A stretch of DNA of 64,000 nucleotides from CAVQYV01 sp963718295 [NCBI: uncultured Methylomirabilota bacterium]. Lineage in GTDB: Bacteria; Methylomirabilota; Methylomirabilia; CAVQYV01. The notes under the pieces were generated by a model. The model was not told where the DNA came from and did no database searches. It worked only from the letters and a program-made list of their open reading frames with translations. The position numbers and the translations under genes were made by a program. Location: positions 496,001-560,000 of the forward strand of contig CAVQYV010000008.1 of assembly GCA_963718295.1 (NCBI GenBank). Reading direction: 5' to 3'. Positions 44,241-52,929 of this stretch are shown one piece after another (within the stretch, counting starts at the first letter, position 1; the number at the start of each line of letters is the position of its first letter).

Positions 44241-45269
44241 GTGAGAAAGAGGAGATTGGGTCGTACCGACCTGGAAGTAACCCAGATCGGGTTCGGCGGG
44301 ATCCCCATCGACAAGAGGTCGAAAGATGAGGCCGCGCGAACCGTGCAGAGGGCTATCGATCTGGGGATCAATTTCTTCGATACGGCCCGGGCCTACGGGA
44401 CCTCCGAGGAGAAAATCGGATCGGTCTTTGAGAGGCGAAAGGGGGGCTCTCTCTGCCATTTCGCCTCCAAGACCTACCAGAGGGATCGATCGGGGGCCCT
44501 CGCCGACATCGAGCGAAGCCTCAAGAACCTTCGGGCGAAAAGGATCGACCTGTATCAAATCCATCAGGTAGACAATGAAGATACCTTTCAGCAGATCATG
44601 GGTTCAAGGGGGGCGTTGGCAGGTCTGAAGGAGGCCCGCCGCGCAGGGAAGATCGACTGGATCGGAATTACCGGGCATCGTCCCGATATCTTGCATAAGG
44701 CCATATCCACCGGGGAGTTCGATACGGTCCAGGCTCCCCTCAATATCGTGGATCACTTCATCTTTGATACGGAAAGGACCTTACTCCCCCTGGCTCGTGA
44801 GCTCGATGTGGGCATCATCGCCATGAAGCCCTTGGCCGGCGGGCTCCTGAAGGACGCGGGGCGTGCCCTCCGGTTTGTCCTGGCCCAGGAGGCGGATGTG
44901 GTGATCCCGGGCATGGGGAGCCCCCAGGAGGTCGAGGAGGCAGTGGCGGTGGGGGAGGCCTACCAGCCTTTATCCTCTTCGGAGTTGAAAAAACTCCTGG
45001 AGGAGGCCAAAGAGTTGGGAACGGAGTTCTGTCGCCAGTGCGGCTACTGCCTGCCCTGCCGGACGGGCATCGATATCCCTACCGTCTTTCGCCTCGAGGG
45101 TCACCACGATCGTTACGATTCGGCGGAATGGGCCCGTCAGCAATATCGATCTCTGGCGGCAAAGGCTTCAAACTGTGAGGAGTGCGGGGAGTGTGAGGAG
45201 CGCTGTCCCTATCAGCTTCCGATCCGAAAAAAGCTCAAAAAGGCGGGAAGGAAACTCTCGGATGGATAA
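44241..45269 (+). CDS. Aldo/keto reductase with C-terminal 4Fe-4S-type cysteine clusters
   Basis: A 342-residue protein from GTG 44241. The N-terminal 270 residues form an aldo/keto reductase barrel (RRLGRTDLEVTQIGFGGIPI, INFFDTARAYGTSEEKIG with Asp and Tyr of the catalytic tetrad, CHFASKTYQRD with the Lys, IDLYQIHQVD). The C terminus adds CRQCGYCLPC and CEECGECEERCPYQLPI, cysteine clusters typical of Fe-S binding versions in anaerobes. Electron transfer to or from ferredoxin is a possible function; substrate unknown. It overlaps the next gene by eight bases. Confidence 0.9.
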   Translation: MRKRRLGRTDLEVTQIGFGGIPIDKRSKDEAARTVQRAIDLGINFFDTARAYGTSEEKIGSVFERRKGGSLCHFASKTYQRDRSGALADIERSLKNLRAKRIDLYQIHQVDNEDTFQQIMGSRGALAGLKEARRAGKIDWIGITGHRPDILHKAISTGEFDTVQAPLNIVDHFIFDTERTLLPLARELDVGIIAMKPLAGGLLKDAGRALRFVLAQEADVVIPGMGSPQEVEEAVAVGEAYQPLSSSELKKLLEEAKELGTEFCRQCGYCLPCRTGIDIPTVFRLEGHHDRYDSAEWARQQYRSLAAKASNCEECGECEERCPYQLPIRKKLKKAGRKLSDG

Positions 45270-46299
45270 GTCAGATAAGAAAGATCGCCAGCTTTTGGAC
45301 CTTCTGCAATCGCATGTCCCGTTGACACCCCGTCCTTATGAAGGTCTGGGGATCTCCCTGGGTCTCTCTGAAGAGGAGGTCTTGACTCGGCTCCAAAGGC
45401 TCAAAGAGGCAAAGGTCCTCCGCCAGATCGGCGCGATCTTCGAGTCTTCCCGCCTCGGCTATCACAGCACCCTCGCTGCCTTCCAGATTGATCCATCCCG
45501 CCTCGATGAGGCGGCTTCTTGTCTCAATGCCCATCCGGGAATCAGCCACAACTACGCCCGAGATCACCGCTATAATCTATGGTTTACCCTTACCCTTCCC
45601 CAGTTCAAAGACCTGAAGGCCGAGACGGCGAATTTGGCGGAAGAGGTCCAGGCAAGAGATCCTCTCTACTTACCCGCCCTTTCCATTTTCAAAATCGAAG
45701 TCCGCCTGAGGTTTTCCGAAGATCAGGAGGAAGAATCGCCCGACGCTGGTCCTACTTTGACTGGCGGAGAAAGGGAGGTCTCGCCCATGCCTTCCGAAGG
45801 AGTTTCCACCCTATCACCGCAGCAGATCCGGGTGGTCAAGGCCCTGCAGATCGACCTCCCCCTTCGGCCTCGGCCCTTCCAAGAACTGGCTGGACAAGCT
45901 GGCATGGGAGAGGAGCAGTTCCTTGAGGTGGCTCGAGATTTCCTGGCCCGTGGGGTGATGAGGCGGTTTGCTGCGACACTGCATCATCGTCGTGCGGGAT
46001 TTGCATTCAATTACCTGGTCGTCTGGCGGGTCGCGGAAGGGAAAATCCAGGATATGGGCAGGCGTATGGCCTCCCTGGAGACGGTGAGTCATTGTTATCA
46101 GAGGCCCACCTATCCTCAATGGCCCTATTCCCTCTATACCATGCTCCATGCAAGGACCCGGGAGGAGGCGGATGAGATGGTGGCCTCTCTCGTTCAGGTC
46201 ACTGCGCTTGGAGATTACTTGGTCCTGCCAACCACAAAGGAATACAAGAAAGAGAGATTTCAATACTTTCAGGAGGAACAGGATGGGCCTGAAATCTGA
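45262..46299 (+). CDS. Fused siroheme decarboxylase (AhbA-AhbB, NirDL-like)
   Basis: A 345-residue tandem protein. Each half has an Lrp/AsnC-like helix-turn-helix followed by an AsnC-type domain. First half: [57 protein letters not shown]. Second half from about residue 190: [59 protein letters not shown]. AhbA and AhbB convert siroheme to didecarboxysiroheme in the alternative heme (and heme d1) pathway. They are separate genes in Desulfovibrio; a fused NirDL exists in some denitrifiers. About 30 linker residues join the halves. Confidence 0.88.
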   Translation: MDKSDKKDRQLLDLLQSHVPLTPRPYEGLGISLGLSEEEVLTRLQRLKEAKVLRQIGAIFESSRLGYHSTLAAFQIDPSRLDEAASCLNAHPGISHNYARDHRYNLWFTLTLPQFKDLKAETANLAEEVQARDPLYLPALSIFKIEVRLRFSEDQEEESPDAGPTLTGGEREVSPMPSEGVSTLSPQQIRVVKALQIDLPLRPRPFQELAGQAGMGEEQFLEVARDFLARGVMRRFAATLHHRRAGFAFNYLVVWRVAEGKIQDMGRRMASLETVSHCYQRPTYPQWPYSLYTMLHARTREEADEMVASLVQVTALGDYLVLPTTKEYKKERFQYFQEEQDGPEI

Positions 46300-46837
46300 C
46301 CGATGGATTCGCCAGATGGCCAGGGAGGCTCACATGATCCAGCCCTTCGCCGAGGGACAGGTTCGATCCGGGGCCATCTCCTTTGGGCTTTCCTCTTACG
46401 GCTATGACATGCGGACCTGCCGGGAATTCAAGATCCTTTGCACACCTGCCCCCTCTCTGCTCGATCCCAAGGCCATCAGCCCCGACCTCTTTCAAGACTA
46501 CGAGGGGGAGTTCTGCCTGATTCCGCCGCATTCCTTCATCCTGGCCCGATCCCTCGAGTACTTCAAGATCCCCCCCAATATCCTCACCCTCTGCCTGGGA
46601 AAGTCCACTTACGCCCGGTGTGGAATCATCGTCAATGTCACCCCTTTCGAGCCGGCCTGGGAAGGCTATGCGACCCTGGAGATCTCCAATACCGGCCCTT
46701 GTCCGGCCAAGATCTATTCGGAGGAGGGGATCGCCCAGATCCTGTTCTTCGAGGGGGACGATCCCTGCGAGATTTCCTACGCGGATAAGAAGGGACGATA
46801 CCAGGCTCAGAAGGAGATCACCCTGCCGCGACTCTAA
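46283..46837 (+). CDS. dcd: dCTP deaminase
   Basis: Dcd deaminates dCTP to dUTP for thymidylate synthesis. The 184-residue protein carries [66 protein letters not shown] (signature with catalytic Glu region) and [11 protein letters not shown], and ends in [15 protein letters not shown] 46283 follows AGGAGGAACAGG and overlaps the siroheme decarboxylase stop by 17 bases. The Dcd/DUT bifunctional alternative cannot be excluded from sequence alone. Confidence 0.93.
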   Translation: MGLKSDRWIRQMAREAHMIQPFAEGQVRSGAISFGLSSYGYDMRTCREFKILCTPAPSLLDPKAISPDLFQDYEGEFCLIPPHSFILARSLEYFKIPPNILTLCLGKSTYARCGIIVNVTPFEPAWEGYATLEISNTGPCPAKIYSEEGIAQILFFEGDDPCEISYADKKGRYQAQKEITLPRL

Positions 46838-46953
46838 GTTCTGGGGATCGCATTCATCCCAATCGCCAGGGAGTATCGTATCCCTCTAATCTGCCCCCTC
46901 ATCCCTCCCATCTGTGCCTCTCCTTCCACCATGATTTTGCCTCACAATTTCCC

Positions 46954-47005
46954 TTGACAAGTACAATATATTGTGCAGAATGGGATTTAGATCACTAAAT
47001 ATTGT
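46954..47005 (+). promoter_or_regulatory. Two NrdR-box-like palindromes with a promoter, upstream of nrdR
   Basis: ACAATATATTGT (46963-46974, perfect palindrome) and ACTAAATATTGT (46994-47005) resemble the NrdR-box consensus. Their centres are 31 bases apart, about three helical turns, the spacing seen for paired NrdR boxes. TTGACA (46954-46959) with CAGAAT 16 bases later overlaps box 1, so NrdR binding would block it. This suggests autoregulation of nrdR by ATP/dATP-sensing NrdR. Confidence 0.65.
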
Positions 47006-47056
47006 ATTTGGCCACATTCCCCTCCCTGTTAGGGGTAAGGGATTTCTGCCAACCCG

Positions 47057-47513
47057 ATGAAGTGCCCCTTCTGCGGCCATGATGAAGATAAGGTCATAGA
47101 CTCCCGCTCCACGGAGGAGGGAACCGCCATCAGGAGGCGGCGGGAATGCCTGAGATGCGGAGCCCGCTTCACCTCCTATGAACGGGTGGAGACCCATCCC
47201 CTGTCCGTTATCAAGAAGGATGGCCGGAGAGAGCCCTTCGATCGGCAAAAGGTGCAGTCCGGCATTGCCAAGGCATGCCAGAAACGCCCCATTCAGCACG
47301 CAAGAGATCGAGGGCATGGTCTCCGACATCGAGAAGGTCCTCTCCGATAAAATGAAGCGGGAGGTGGACTCCTCGGAGATCGGAGGGCTGGTTATGGAGC
47401 GCCTGCAGGCTCTGGATCAGGTCGCCTACGTGCGCTTTGCCTCTGTCTATCGGCGGTTTGAGGATGCATCCGATTTCGTGAAGGAGGTCAGGGGCCTGGC
47501 CGTGGATGGCTGA
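47057..47513 (+). pseudogene. nrdR: Transcriptional repressor NrdR, one frameshift
   Basis: The start [22 protein letters not shown], the second Cys pair CLRCGARF and the ATP-cone opening [16 protein letters not shown] are in one frame to ACQKRP. The rest, [45 protein letters not shown], is in the next frame to 47513. Deleting one C of CCCC near 47290 joins them as a normal protein of about 151 residues. NrdR represses ribonucleotide reductase genes. Conservation of both halves suggests a recent mutation or a sequence error. Confidence 0.88.
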
Positions 47514-47526
47514 AGGAGGCATCGTT

Positions 47527-48231
47527 ATGGAAGGATTGCCGTTCTGTTCAGCGTTGGAACTGAATACCGTGTTCAAACTCCTGCTCGCCATCCTGCTGGG
47601 TGGTGCCATCGGATTGGAGCGGGAATTCCGGGGAAGGCCTGCCGGCCTGCGCACCCATATTCTCGTCTGCTTGGGATCTACGATCATCATGATTGCCTCC
47701 CAACGCATGGCTGAGGTATCGCCGGTTTTGTCGCCGGTTTCCCGGATCACGGTCGATCCGGGACGAATTGCAGCGGGAATCGTAACCGGCATCGGCTTCT
47801 TGGGTGCCGGGGCGATCATTCGCATCGGAGATCTCATTCGGGGCCTCACCACCGCAGGGTGCATCTGGTTTGTCGCCGCCTTGGGCATCTCCATTGGCCA
47901 GGGGTGGCATTTCCTTGCTATCGTTTCGACCCTCCTTGCCCTGGGGGCCCTCCTGGTATTGAGCCGGGCGGAGCGCCGAATCCAGCCCATCGTATATCGC
48001 TGCGTCGGAGTGATCGTTTCCCTGGCGCAGGCCGAATCCATCGAGAAGACCTGCCGAGCCCTATTGGGGGAACGGAAGATCCACGTGCAAGATATTGCCA
48101 ACAAGTTGTCCGTAGATGAGGGCAGGGCTGAAATCACCTTCAAGATCAGAGCCCGACATCAGCTGCAGAGCGGAGAGGTGCTCCGTGTGATAGCGGCCCT
48201 TCCAGGAGTGATAGAGGCCAGTTGGTCCTGA
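47527..48231 (+). CDS. MgtC/SapB family membrane protein
   Basis: About 234 residues. The N-terminal MgtC domain has LLLAILLGGAIGLEREFRGRPAGLRTHILVCLG, GIVTGIGFLGAGAIIR and LTTAGCIWFVAALGI, four to five hydrophobic segments, and a soluble C-terminal ACT-like region after about residue 140. MgtC proteins act in Mg limitation and inhibit the F-ATPase in Salmonella; the role of chromosomal homologues in anaerobes is unclear. ATG 47527 follows AAGGAGG; an in-frame ATG at 47506 overlaps nrdR. Confidence 0.88.
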   Translation: MEGLPFCSALELNTVFKLLLAILLGGAIGLEREFRGRPAGLRTHILVCLGSTIIMIASQRMAEVSPVLSPVSRITVDPGRIAAGIVTGIGFLGAGAIIRIGDLIRGLTTAGCIWFVAALGISIGQGWHFLAIVSTLLALGALLVLSRAERRIQPIVYRCVGVIVSLAQAESIEKTCRALLGERKIHVQDIANKLSVDEGRAEITFKIRARHQLQSGEVLRVIAALPGVIEASWS

Positions 48232-48381
48232 TGCGGCTCTCCTGAAGATATCGTTGTATTCAAGCTGGGCGGCATAGTGGGCTGGAGCGCGGCCAAGACC
48301 AGCGCTGGCACCTGGCCTGGATGATTGCTCCAGGGCCTGTCGGGCCTCGAACGATGAAAAACAGGAAAGGGGTGGACAGAG

Positions 48382-48576
48382 ATGGCAGGAAAAATGACTT
48401 CAGATGAGGGAAAGAAGCAGGGTGAGGTGACTTGCCCGACCTGCGGCCGTAAGATCAAGGAGAATCAGATTCACAAGTCAGACAAGGCTGGCAAGAAGGA
48501 CTTCTGCTACTTCTGCGAGGGAGAGGTCTCCGACATCGGTGGCATGGGCCCCGGTCCGGGAAAGACCTCGAAGTAG
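48382..48576 (+). CDS. Small protein with two CxxC pairs
   Basis: A 64-residue basic protein with CPTCGRKI near residue 18 and CYFCEGEV near residue 42, spaced like a zinc ribbon or rubredoxin-like knuckle, and a Gly-Pro-rich tail. The coding frame has ordinary codon use and an AGGAAAGGGG site upstream, so I regard it as real. Function unknown. It stands alone in a 690-base stretch between mgtC and the flavin reductase. Confidence 0.6.
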   Translation: MAGKMTSDEGKKQGEVTCPTCGRKIKENQIHKSDKAGKKDFCYFCEGEVSDIGGMGPGPGKTSK

Positions 48577-48919
48577 GGAAAATCATTAAAGAATGGGAAG
48601 GATCGAATCGACAAAGGTTCTGATCACCTCCTGGGGCATCAACTACTCCCCGACTTTTCAGTGGGTATGGTGGCAGCCCGGGAGAATAGGACAGAGGCCG
48701 CTGGGTGAACTCCTATATGGAGGTTACCCAGCGCCGAGTTCGGGGCTTCTTAGATCATGTAGCTGGCCTGAAGGTGAGGGGTCTCTGGTCCAATCATACT
48801 CTGCTGCATATCAACGGGGTCGCTTATCTAACTGATGTTGGTAAACCGTTCTCTCAGAGGGAAGATAGCAGGGCTGAGCCTGATCAGCAGGAAACCAGTC
48901 TTATATCCGAGGTGAAATC
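48577..48919 (+). other. Region with no recognisable gene
   Basis: Two short overlapping frames (48593-48835 and 48705-48923) can be read, but neither resembles a known family and the second runs into the flavin reductase start. They lack good ribosome sites. The stretch could hold remnants of a lost gene. Confidence 0.4.
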
Positions 48920-49489
48920 ATGAATAAGATCAACGTTGGACCCAACTTTCCCCTGTATCCCATGCCCGTTTCGCTGGTGGGTGCCACCGTAAAAGGCCGT
49001 CCCAACTTCTTGGCCGTGGCCTGGTTCTCCCGGGTGAACCTGGATCCCCCGATCCTCGCGGTAGCCCTCAACAAGGTGCGCTACACCACGGCGGGCATCC
49101 AGGAACACAAGACCTTCAGCGTGAATCTTCCCGGTAAAGACCTGGTCAAGCAAACGGACTATTGCGGGATCGTCTCGGGCCGGGACACAGATAAGTCGGG
49201 ACTGTTTCAGGTTTTTTACGGCGATCTGAAGACCGCACCCATGATCCAGGAATGCCCCCTCTGCATCGAATGCAAGCTCATACAGTCAGTTTCCCTCCCC
49301 ACCCATAATCTCTTTATCGGGGAAGTCGTAGGTGCTTATACGGATGAACGCTATCTGACCGATGGCACACCCGATATGCACAAGATGGATGCCTTCGTTT
49401 ACGTGAGGCCCGATAGCACCTACTGGACCCTGGGCAAAGAGATCGGAAAGGCTTATAACCTCGGCAAGGACCTCCAGCAAAAAAGGTGA
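48920..49489 (+). CDS. Flavin reductase-like FMN-binding protein
   Basis: A 189-residue split-barrel protein of the flavin reductase domain family (PF01613 type): PMPVSLVGATVKGRPNFLAVAWFSRVNLDPP, HKTFSVNLPG, TDYCGIVSGRDTDKSG and LFIGEVVGAY. Similar proteins in anaerobes bind FMN and accept electrons from other flavoproteins. Overlap with the preceding short frame is only by chance. No partner flavoprotein lies adjacent, so its role is open. Confidence 0.88.
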   Translation: MNKINVGPNFPLYPMPVSLVGATVKGRPNFLAVAWFSRVNLDPPILAVALNKVRYTTAGIQEHKTFSVNLPGKDLVKQTDYCGIVSGRDTDKSGLFQVFYGDLKTAPMIQECPLCIECKLIQSVSLPTHNLFIGEVVGAYTDERYLTDGTPDMHKMDAFVYVRPDSTYWTLGKEIGKAYNLGKDLQQKR

Positions 49490-49541
49490 TGGGAATTCGT
49501 TCGCATGAGGGAGTCCATTTCTTCAGGCACAGAATGATCCA

Positions 49542-49991
49542 ATGGACCTGAAACCGATTGGCACTGTCAAGTCAGCCGTCAGTGAGCCGGTGGATGAAAA
49601 CTGGGGCAAGGTGGTGTCGGAGATTCATCTCGATCCCGCCCTCGCGGCCGGACTGCGAGGCCTGGATCAGTTCTCCCACATCCTGGTCCTCTTCTTCATG
49701 CATCGGTCCACCTTTGAGCCATCCAAGGATCTAATCAGACGTCCCAGGGGACGCGCCGATATGCCCGAGTTGGGCATCTTCGCCCAGCGCGCCAAGCATA
49801 GGCCGAATCCGATCGGCATCACTGCGGTGGAGTTGCTGGGGGTCGATGGAAGTGTGCTGAAGGTGAGAGGCCTCGATGCAATCGATGGGACCCCGGTGCT
49901 GGACATCAAGCCCTATCTCCCGGCCTTTGATCGCGTGGATCAGCCCCGCGTGCCTGAGTGGGTTGCGAAGGTGATGGAGGGGTATTTCTAA
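49542..49991 (+). CDS. trmO: TrmO-type tRNA methyltransferase (TsaA/YaeB family)
   Basis: A 149-residue protein of the YaeB/TrmO fold, which methylates N6-threonylcarbamoyladenosine 37 in tRNA-Thr using SAM. Motifs: DLKPIGTVKS at the start, GLDQFSHILVLFFMHRS, PELGIFAQRAKHRPNPIGITAVELL and ALDGTP-like LDAIDGTPVLDIKPYLPAFD. It has only the core domain, shorter than E. coli TrmO (235 residues), as common outside enterobacteria. Some homologues act on other substrates, so the tRNA target is by family only. Confidence 0.85.
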   Translation: MDLKPIGTVKSAVSEPVDENWGKVVSEIHLDPALAAGLRGLDQFSHILVLFFMHRSTFEPSKDLIRRPRGRADMPELGIFAQRAKHRPNPIGITAVELLGVDGSVLKVRGLDAIDGTPVLDIKPYLPAFDRVDQPRVPEWVAKVMEGYF

Positions 49992-50337
49992 TTCTTCGGC
50001 TTCCATTGCCAAGGCACTGGTGAATGCGCATAAGCGGGGTGTCAGGGAGGAGGCCATCTTAGGTCAGAGCTTGGAGACGCAAAAGTATTCCTCGGCGACC
50101 TTTCCGGCTAACCAGGGGATTCCCACCTATATCGACGCCAAGCAAGCCATCGCCCATAACAAGGTCATGGTCATCGATCAAAAAATTGTGATCACCGGCT
50201 CCTTCAACTTCACCAAGGCAGCGGAGGAGAAGAGCGCGGAGAACCTGTCGGTGATCCAATCGCAAGAACTGGCGAAGGCCTATCGGGACAGCTGGCAGAG
50301 ACATAAGGAGCATTCCGAGCCGTATAAGCGGGGATGA
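49990..50337 (+). pseudogene. Truncated phospholipase D-like protein (C-terminal part)
   Basis: The frame running from the trmO stop region to TGA 50337 contains ASIAKALVNAHKRGVREEAI and the single HKD site HNKVMVIDQKIVITGSFNFT, followed by AENLSVIQS, the pattern of secreted single-HKD PLD-family nucleases. The usual N-terminal signal peptide and first strands are absent; similarity begins abruptly at the end of trmO. An internal GTG at 50020 could start a 105-residue product. Probably a fragment left by a deletion that fused against trmO. Confidence 0.65.
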
Positions 50338-50744
50338 TGCGGTTGGTGAGCCAGAGTTACTATCTGGTTTTTCTCGAATCGGATGAGCTGCCAGCTGGCG
50401 TGACAGGGAATCATGCTCATCTCGGTTACTGTACGGCCGCAAAGATTGAAGGTCTAACCGGCAAGGCCTCGGGCGTTCTCCCGTTATCAGAATTTGCCAA
50501 CAGATATTGGTACATCTCTGCGTCAGGCCGGGCCTTCCTCCAGTGGCCATTCGATCAGATTGCGATCGATGATGGAACCTTGGACAGCGAGATCCTGACT
50601 TATCACTATGCCGCCTCGACCGAGGAAATCGAGTACATCCTGAGAAGAGGTTTTTCGGTGGATGCGATCGATGGCCCCTTCGGCACACGGGAAGAGGCAG
50701 CCTATAGCCTTGATCTTTTCTGGGAAGCGCCGGATGGTGATTAG
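50334..50744 (+). CDS. Hypothetical protein, 136 residues
   Basis: Not recognised. The frame opens at the ATG overlapping the PLD fragment stop and reads as a soluble mixed alpha/beta protein with many aromatic residues (SQSYYLVFLESDELPAG, ANRYWYISASGRAFLQWPFD, ATEEIEYIL-like helix, EEAAYSLDLFWEAP). Amino acid composition looks like real protein. No homologue comes to mind. It may belong to the same acquired or decaying segment as the PLD fragment. Confidence 0.45.
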   Translation: MMRLVSQSYYLVFLESDELPAGVTGNHAHLGYCTAAKIEGLTGKASGVLPLSEFANRYWYISASGRAFLQWPFDQIAIDDGTLDSEILTYHYAASTEEIEYILRRGFSVDAIDGPFGTREEAAYSLDLFWEAPDGD

Positions 50745-50979
50745 AATGAGGGCGGTGAAAATGGGTGAAGATGCCTATTTGTCAAGGGTCTGACCCCGCT
50801 TCGACCCTAAGATTTCGGCTGTCGAAGGCAGCGGACGATGACCAAAGCAAAAAAAGATGGAAGCGGCAAGCCATGCCTTTATCTTGGAAATCACAATCGG
50901 GTCTTGCCTATTGGTATGTTTGACCGCCCATGGTTGCGCCGAAGCGGCTGATTCGCCATCGAGTTCAAGAGGAGAAACC

Positions 50980-51384
50980 ATGACCTCATCCTTCCATAAT
51001 GATTCAGGTGGTCCGCTATCACGCTTGCTGCCGTACCGGGCGCCCTTCGCTAAAGGCGAAGACTATCAACTGCTGCTTGATGGTCCGCCGCAGACCTGCG
51101 GCATGCGCTGCGGGCGGGTGGTGCTGAAGCCGGAGGAATCGGCAGGCGAGCATACGACGGGCCATCATGAGGAGGTGCTGGTCATCCTGGAGGGCAGGGG
51201 CGAGCTGTGGTTTCGGGATTTTCCATCCCTGGCCGCAGAGGAGGGGCATCTGCTCTATGTCCCGCCGGAGACTGTACACGATGTGAGAAATACGGGGGCC
51301 GCTGCGCTTCGCTATCTCTATCTCGTCGCGCCGGTGACAGGTGAGACTGAGAAGGAGCCCGGACAAGGGCTATCTACAAAGTAA
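50980..51384 (+). CDS. Cupin domain protein
   Basis: A 134-residue single-domain cupin. The two cupin motifs are visible: GEHTTGHHEEVLVILEGRGELWF (metal His and Glu) and GHLLYVPPETVHDVRNTG (late His). Small cupins of this kind act as isomerases, dioxygenases or sugar-binding proteins; substrate unknown. ATG 50980 follows CAAGAGGAGAAA. The frame is open upstream to 50857 and that part could encode a signal-like peptide, but without a ribosome site. It precedes the glutamate-synthase-like gene by 14 bases. Confidence 0.78.
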   Translation: MTSSFHNDSGGPLSRLLPYRAPFAKGEDYQLLLDGPPQTCGMRCGRVVLKPEESAGEHTTGHHEEVLVILEGRGELWFRDFPSLAAEEGHLLYVPPETVHDVRNTGAAALRYLYLVAPVTGETEKEPGQGLSTK

Positions 51385-51398
51385 GGCAAGGTTAGAGG

Positions 51399-52868
51399 AT
51401 GGCAATCGTGCAAGATTCGATTGAAAACGAGAAGAAGTGCATCTGCTTGCGGTGCCCAAGCTTACCGCAGGACTGCAAGGATGAGATCCTCTACTGTGCA
51501 AGGGGAGAGAGCCGCTGTGAAATTGGAGCCCGCGGCTGTGTCTGTTCCATCTGCCCGGTTTATCTGGAAAATCAACTTCAAGGTCTATACTTCTGCGATA
51601 GGGTCACGGTTGGATCCAGCAAGACTGTGATGCGTAAGAGATACGCAGCCGAAAGGGACTCAGACTACCAGACCATTGTGGACATCAAGGATGTGGCTGC
51701 GACGGGAAGGAGCATCATTGGCTCCATGGGCTCATTGAAAAGGATGCCCTTTTCCTTCGATGACCTCCATTTCGTGCCGGCCCAGGTTGCCAGGATCCCC
51801 CGGGAGAGAGAGGATGGGGTCAATACGGAGATCACGATCGGCCCCCGGGCGAGATTGCCCCTAAGAGTATCTTCCCCCATCTTGGTCTCTGGGATGAGCC
51901 TGGGGGCGACATCCAGGAATGTGAAGCGAGTGATCTCCGAAGTAGCTGGAAGATTAAGGATCGCATATAACTCCGGCGAGGGTGGAATCCTGGAGGAGGA
52001 GTTTGCTGCGGCCTCGGGGCTTATTATCGCCCAGTACACCACAGACAGGGCTGAGGTGGATCGGGAGGTTCTGAGAAAGGTGGCAGCAGTGGAAATTCGT
52101 TTCGGTCAGGGGGCGTATCCGGGCAAGGGAAGCTACCTCCCCGAGAGCAAGATCTCCCAGGAGACTACGGAGGTGAGAGGCCTCAAGGGTGTCGAACGGT
52201 CCGATTCGCCGGCCCACCATTCAGACATGAAGACTCCCAAAGAAATCCAGGAAAGGGTCTTTTGGCTGAAAGAGGCCACAGGCGGCGTCCCGATTGGGGC
52301 CAAAATCGGCTGCGGTGATGTGGAGGCGGACATTCAGATTCTGGTGGATGCGGGAGTGGACTTCATCGCCTTGGATGGCTTCGGCGGGGGAACGGGGGCC
52401 ACCGAGAAATATGTGCGGGAGAATGTGGGGATTCCCATCATTGCCGCCCTGCCGAGGGCTGCGAGGTGTCTGCACAAACTCGGCGTGAAAGGTGATATCT
52501 CGCTCGTCTCAGGCGGAGGCCTGCGCGGATCAGCCGATTTTGCCAAATGCCTGGCTTTAGGAGCGGATGCAGTCTACATTGCCACTTCCGCTCTCATCGC
52601 CATCAATTGCCAGCAATATCGGATCTGCCACACTGGCCTTTGCCCCACGGGTGTAACCACGCATAGTCCGGTTTTGGCCCAGCAGCTGGATGTTGTAGAG
52701 GGCATCACCAGGTTGACCCACTTCATCCGGGCATCCAATGAGGAGATCGCCAACCTGACCCGGATCGTGGGCAAGAACGATGTGAGGAAGCTGGATTCGA
52801 GAGATCTGATCTCCTTGAATCGGGATCTGGCCCGGATCACCGGGGCGAAGCGGCTGGACAAGGAATGA
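51399..52868 (+). CDS. FMN-dependent glutamate-synthase-like protein with N-terminal Cys-rich domain
   Basis: A 489-residue protein. The first 70 residues are a DUF2769-type Cys-rich domain (CICLRCPSLPQDC, YCARGESRC, GCVCSICPVYLE, YFC). The rest is the GltB central/FMN domain: SSPILVSGMSLGATSRN, AYNSGEGGILEEE, RFGQGAYPGKGSYLP, GGVPIGAKIGCGDVEADI, FIALDGFGGGTGAT, LVSGGGLRGSADFAKCLALGADAV and CQQYRICHTGLCPTGVTT with Fe-S cysteines. The amidotransferase domain is absent, as in archaeal-type GltB. It may be a glutamate synthase subunit or an unrelated FMN oxidoreductase. Confidence 0.85.
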   Translation: MAIVQDSIENEKKCICLRCPSLPQDCKDEILYCARGESRCEIGARGCVCSICPVYLENQLQGLYFCDRVTVGSSKTVMRKRYAAERDSDYQTIVDIKDVAATGRSIIGSMGSLKRMPFSFDDLHFVPAQVARIPREREDGVNTEITIGPRARLPLRVSSPILVSGMSLGATSRNVKRVISEVAGRLRIAYNSGEGGILEEEFAAASGLIIAQYTTDRAEVDREVLRKVAAVEIRFGQGAYPGKGSYLPESKISQETTEVRGLKGVERSDSPAHHSDMKTPKEIQERVFWLKEATGGVPIGAKIGCGDVEADIQILVDAGVDFIALDGFGGGTGATEKYVRENVGIPIIAALPRAARCLHKLGVKGDISLVSGGGLRGSADFAKCLALGADAVYIATSALIAINCQQYRICHTGLCPTGVTTHSPVLAQQLDVVEGITRLTHFIRASNEEIANLTRIVGKNDVRKLDSRDLISLNRDLARITGAKRLDKE

Positions 52869-52929
52869 AGGACAGTAAAACGGCGCGCTGCTGCACGGAT
52901 CAACTGTCGTATGAGGGAAGGAAGTGTTG

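Noticed and set aside
48593-48923. Two overlapping short frames as genes
   Set aside because: Neither resembles a known protein nor has a ribosome site; kept only as an unexplained region.
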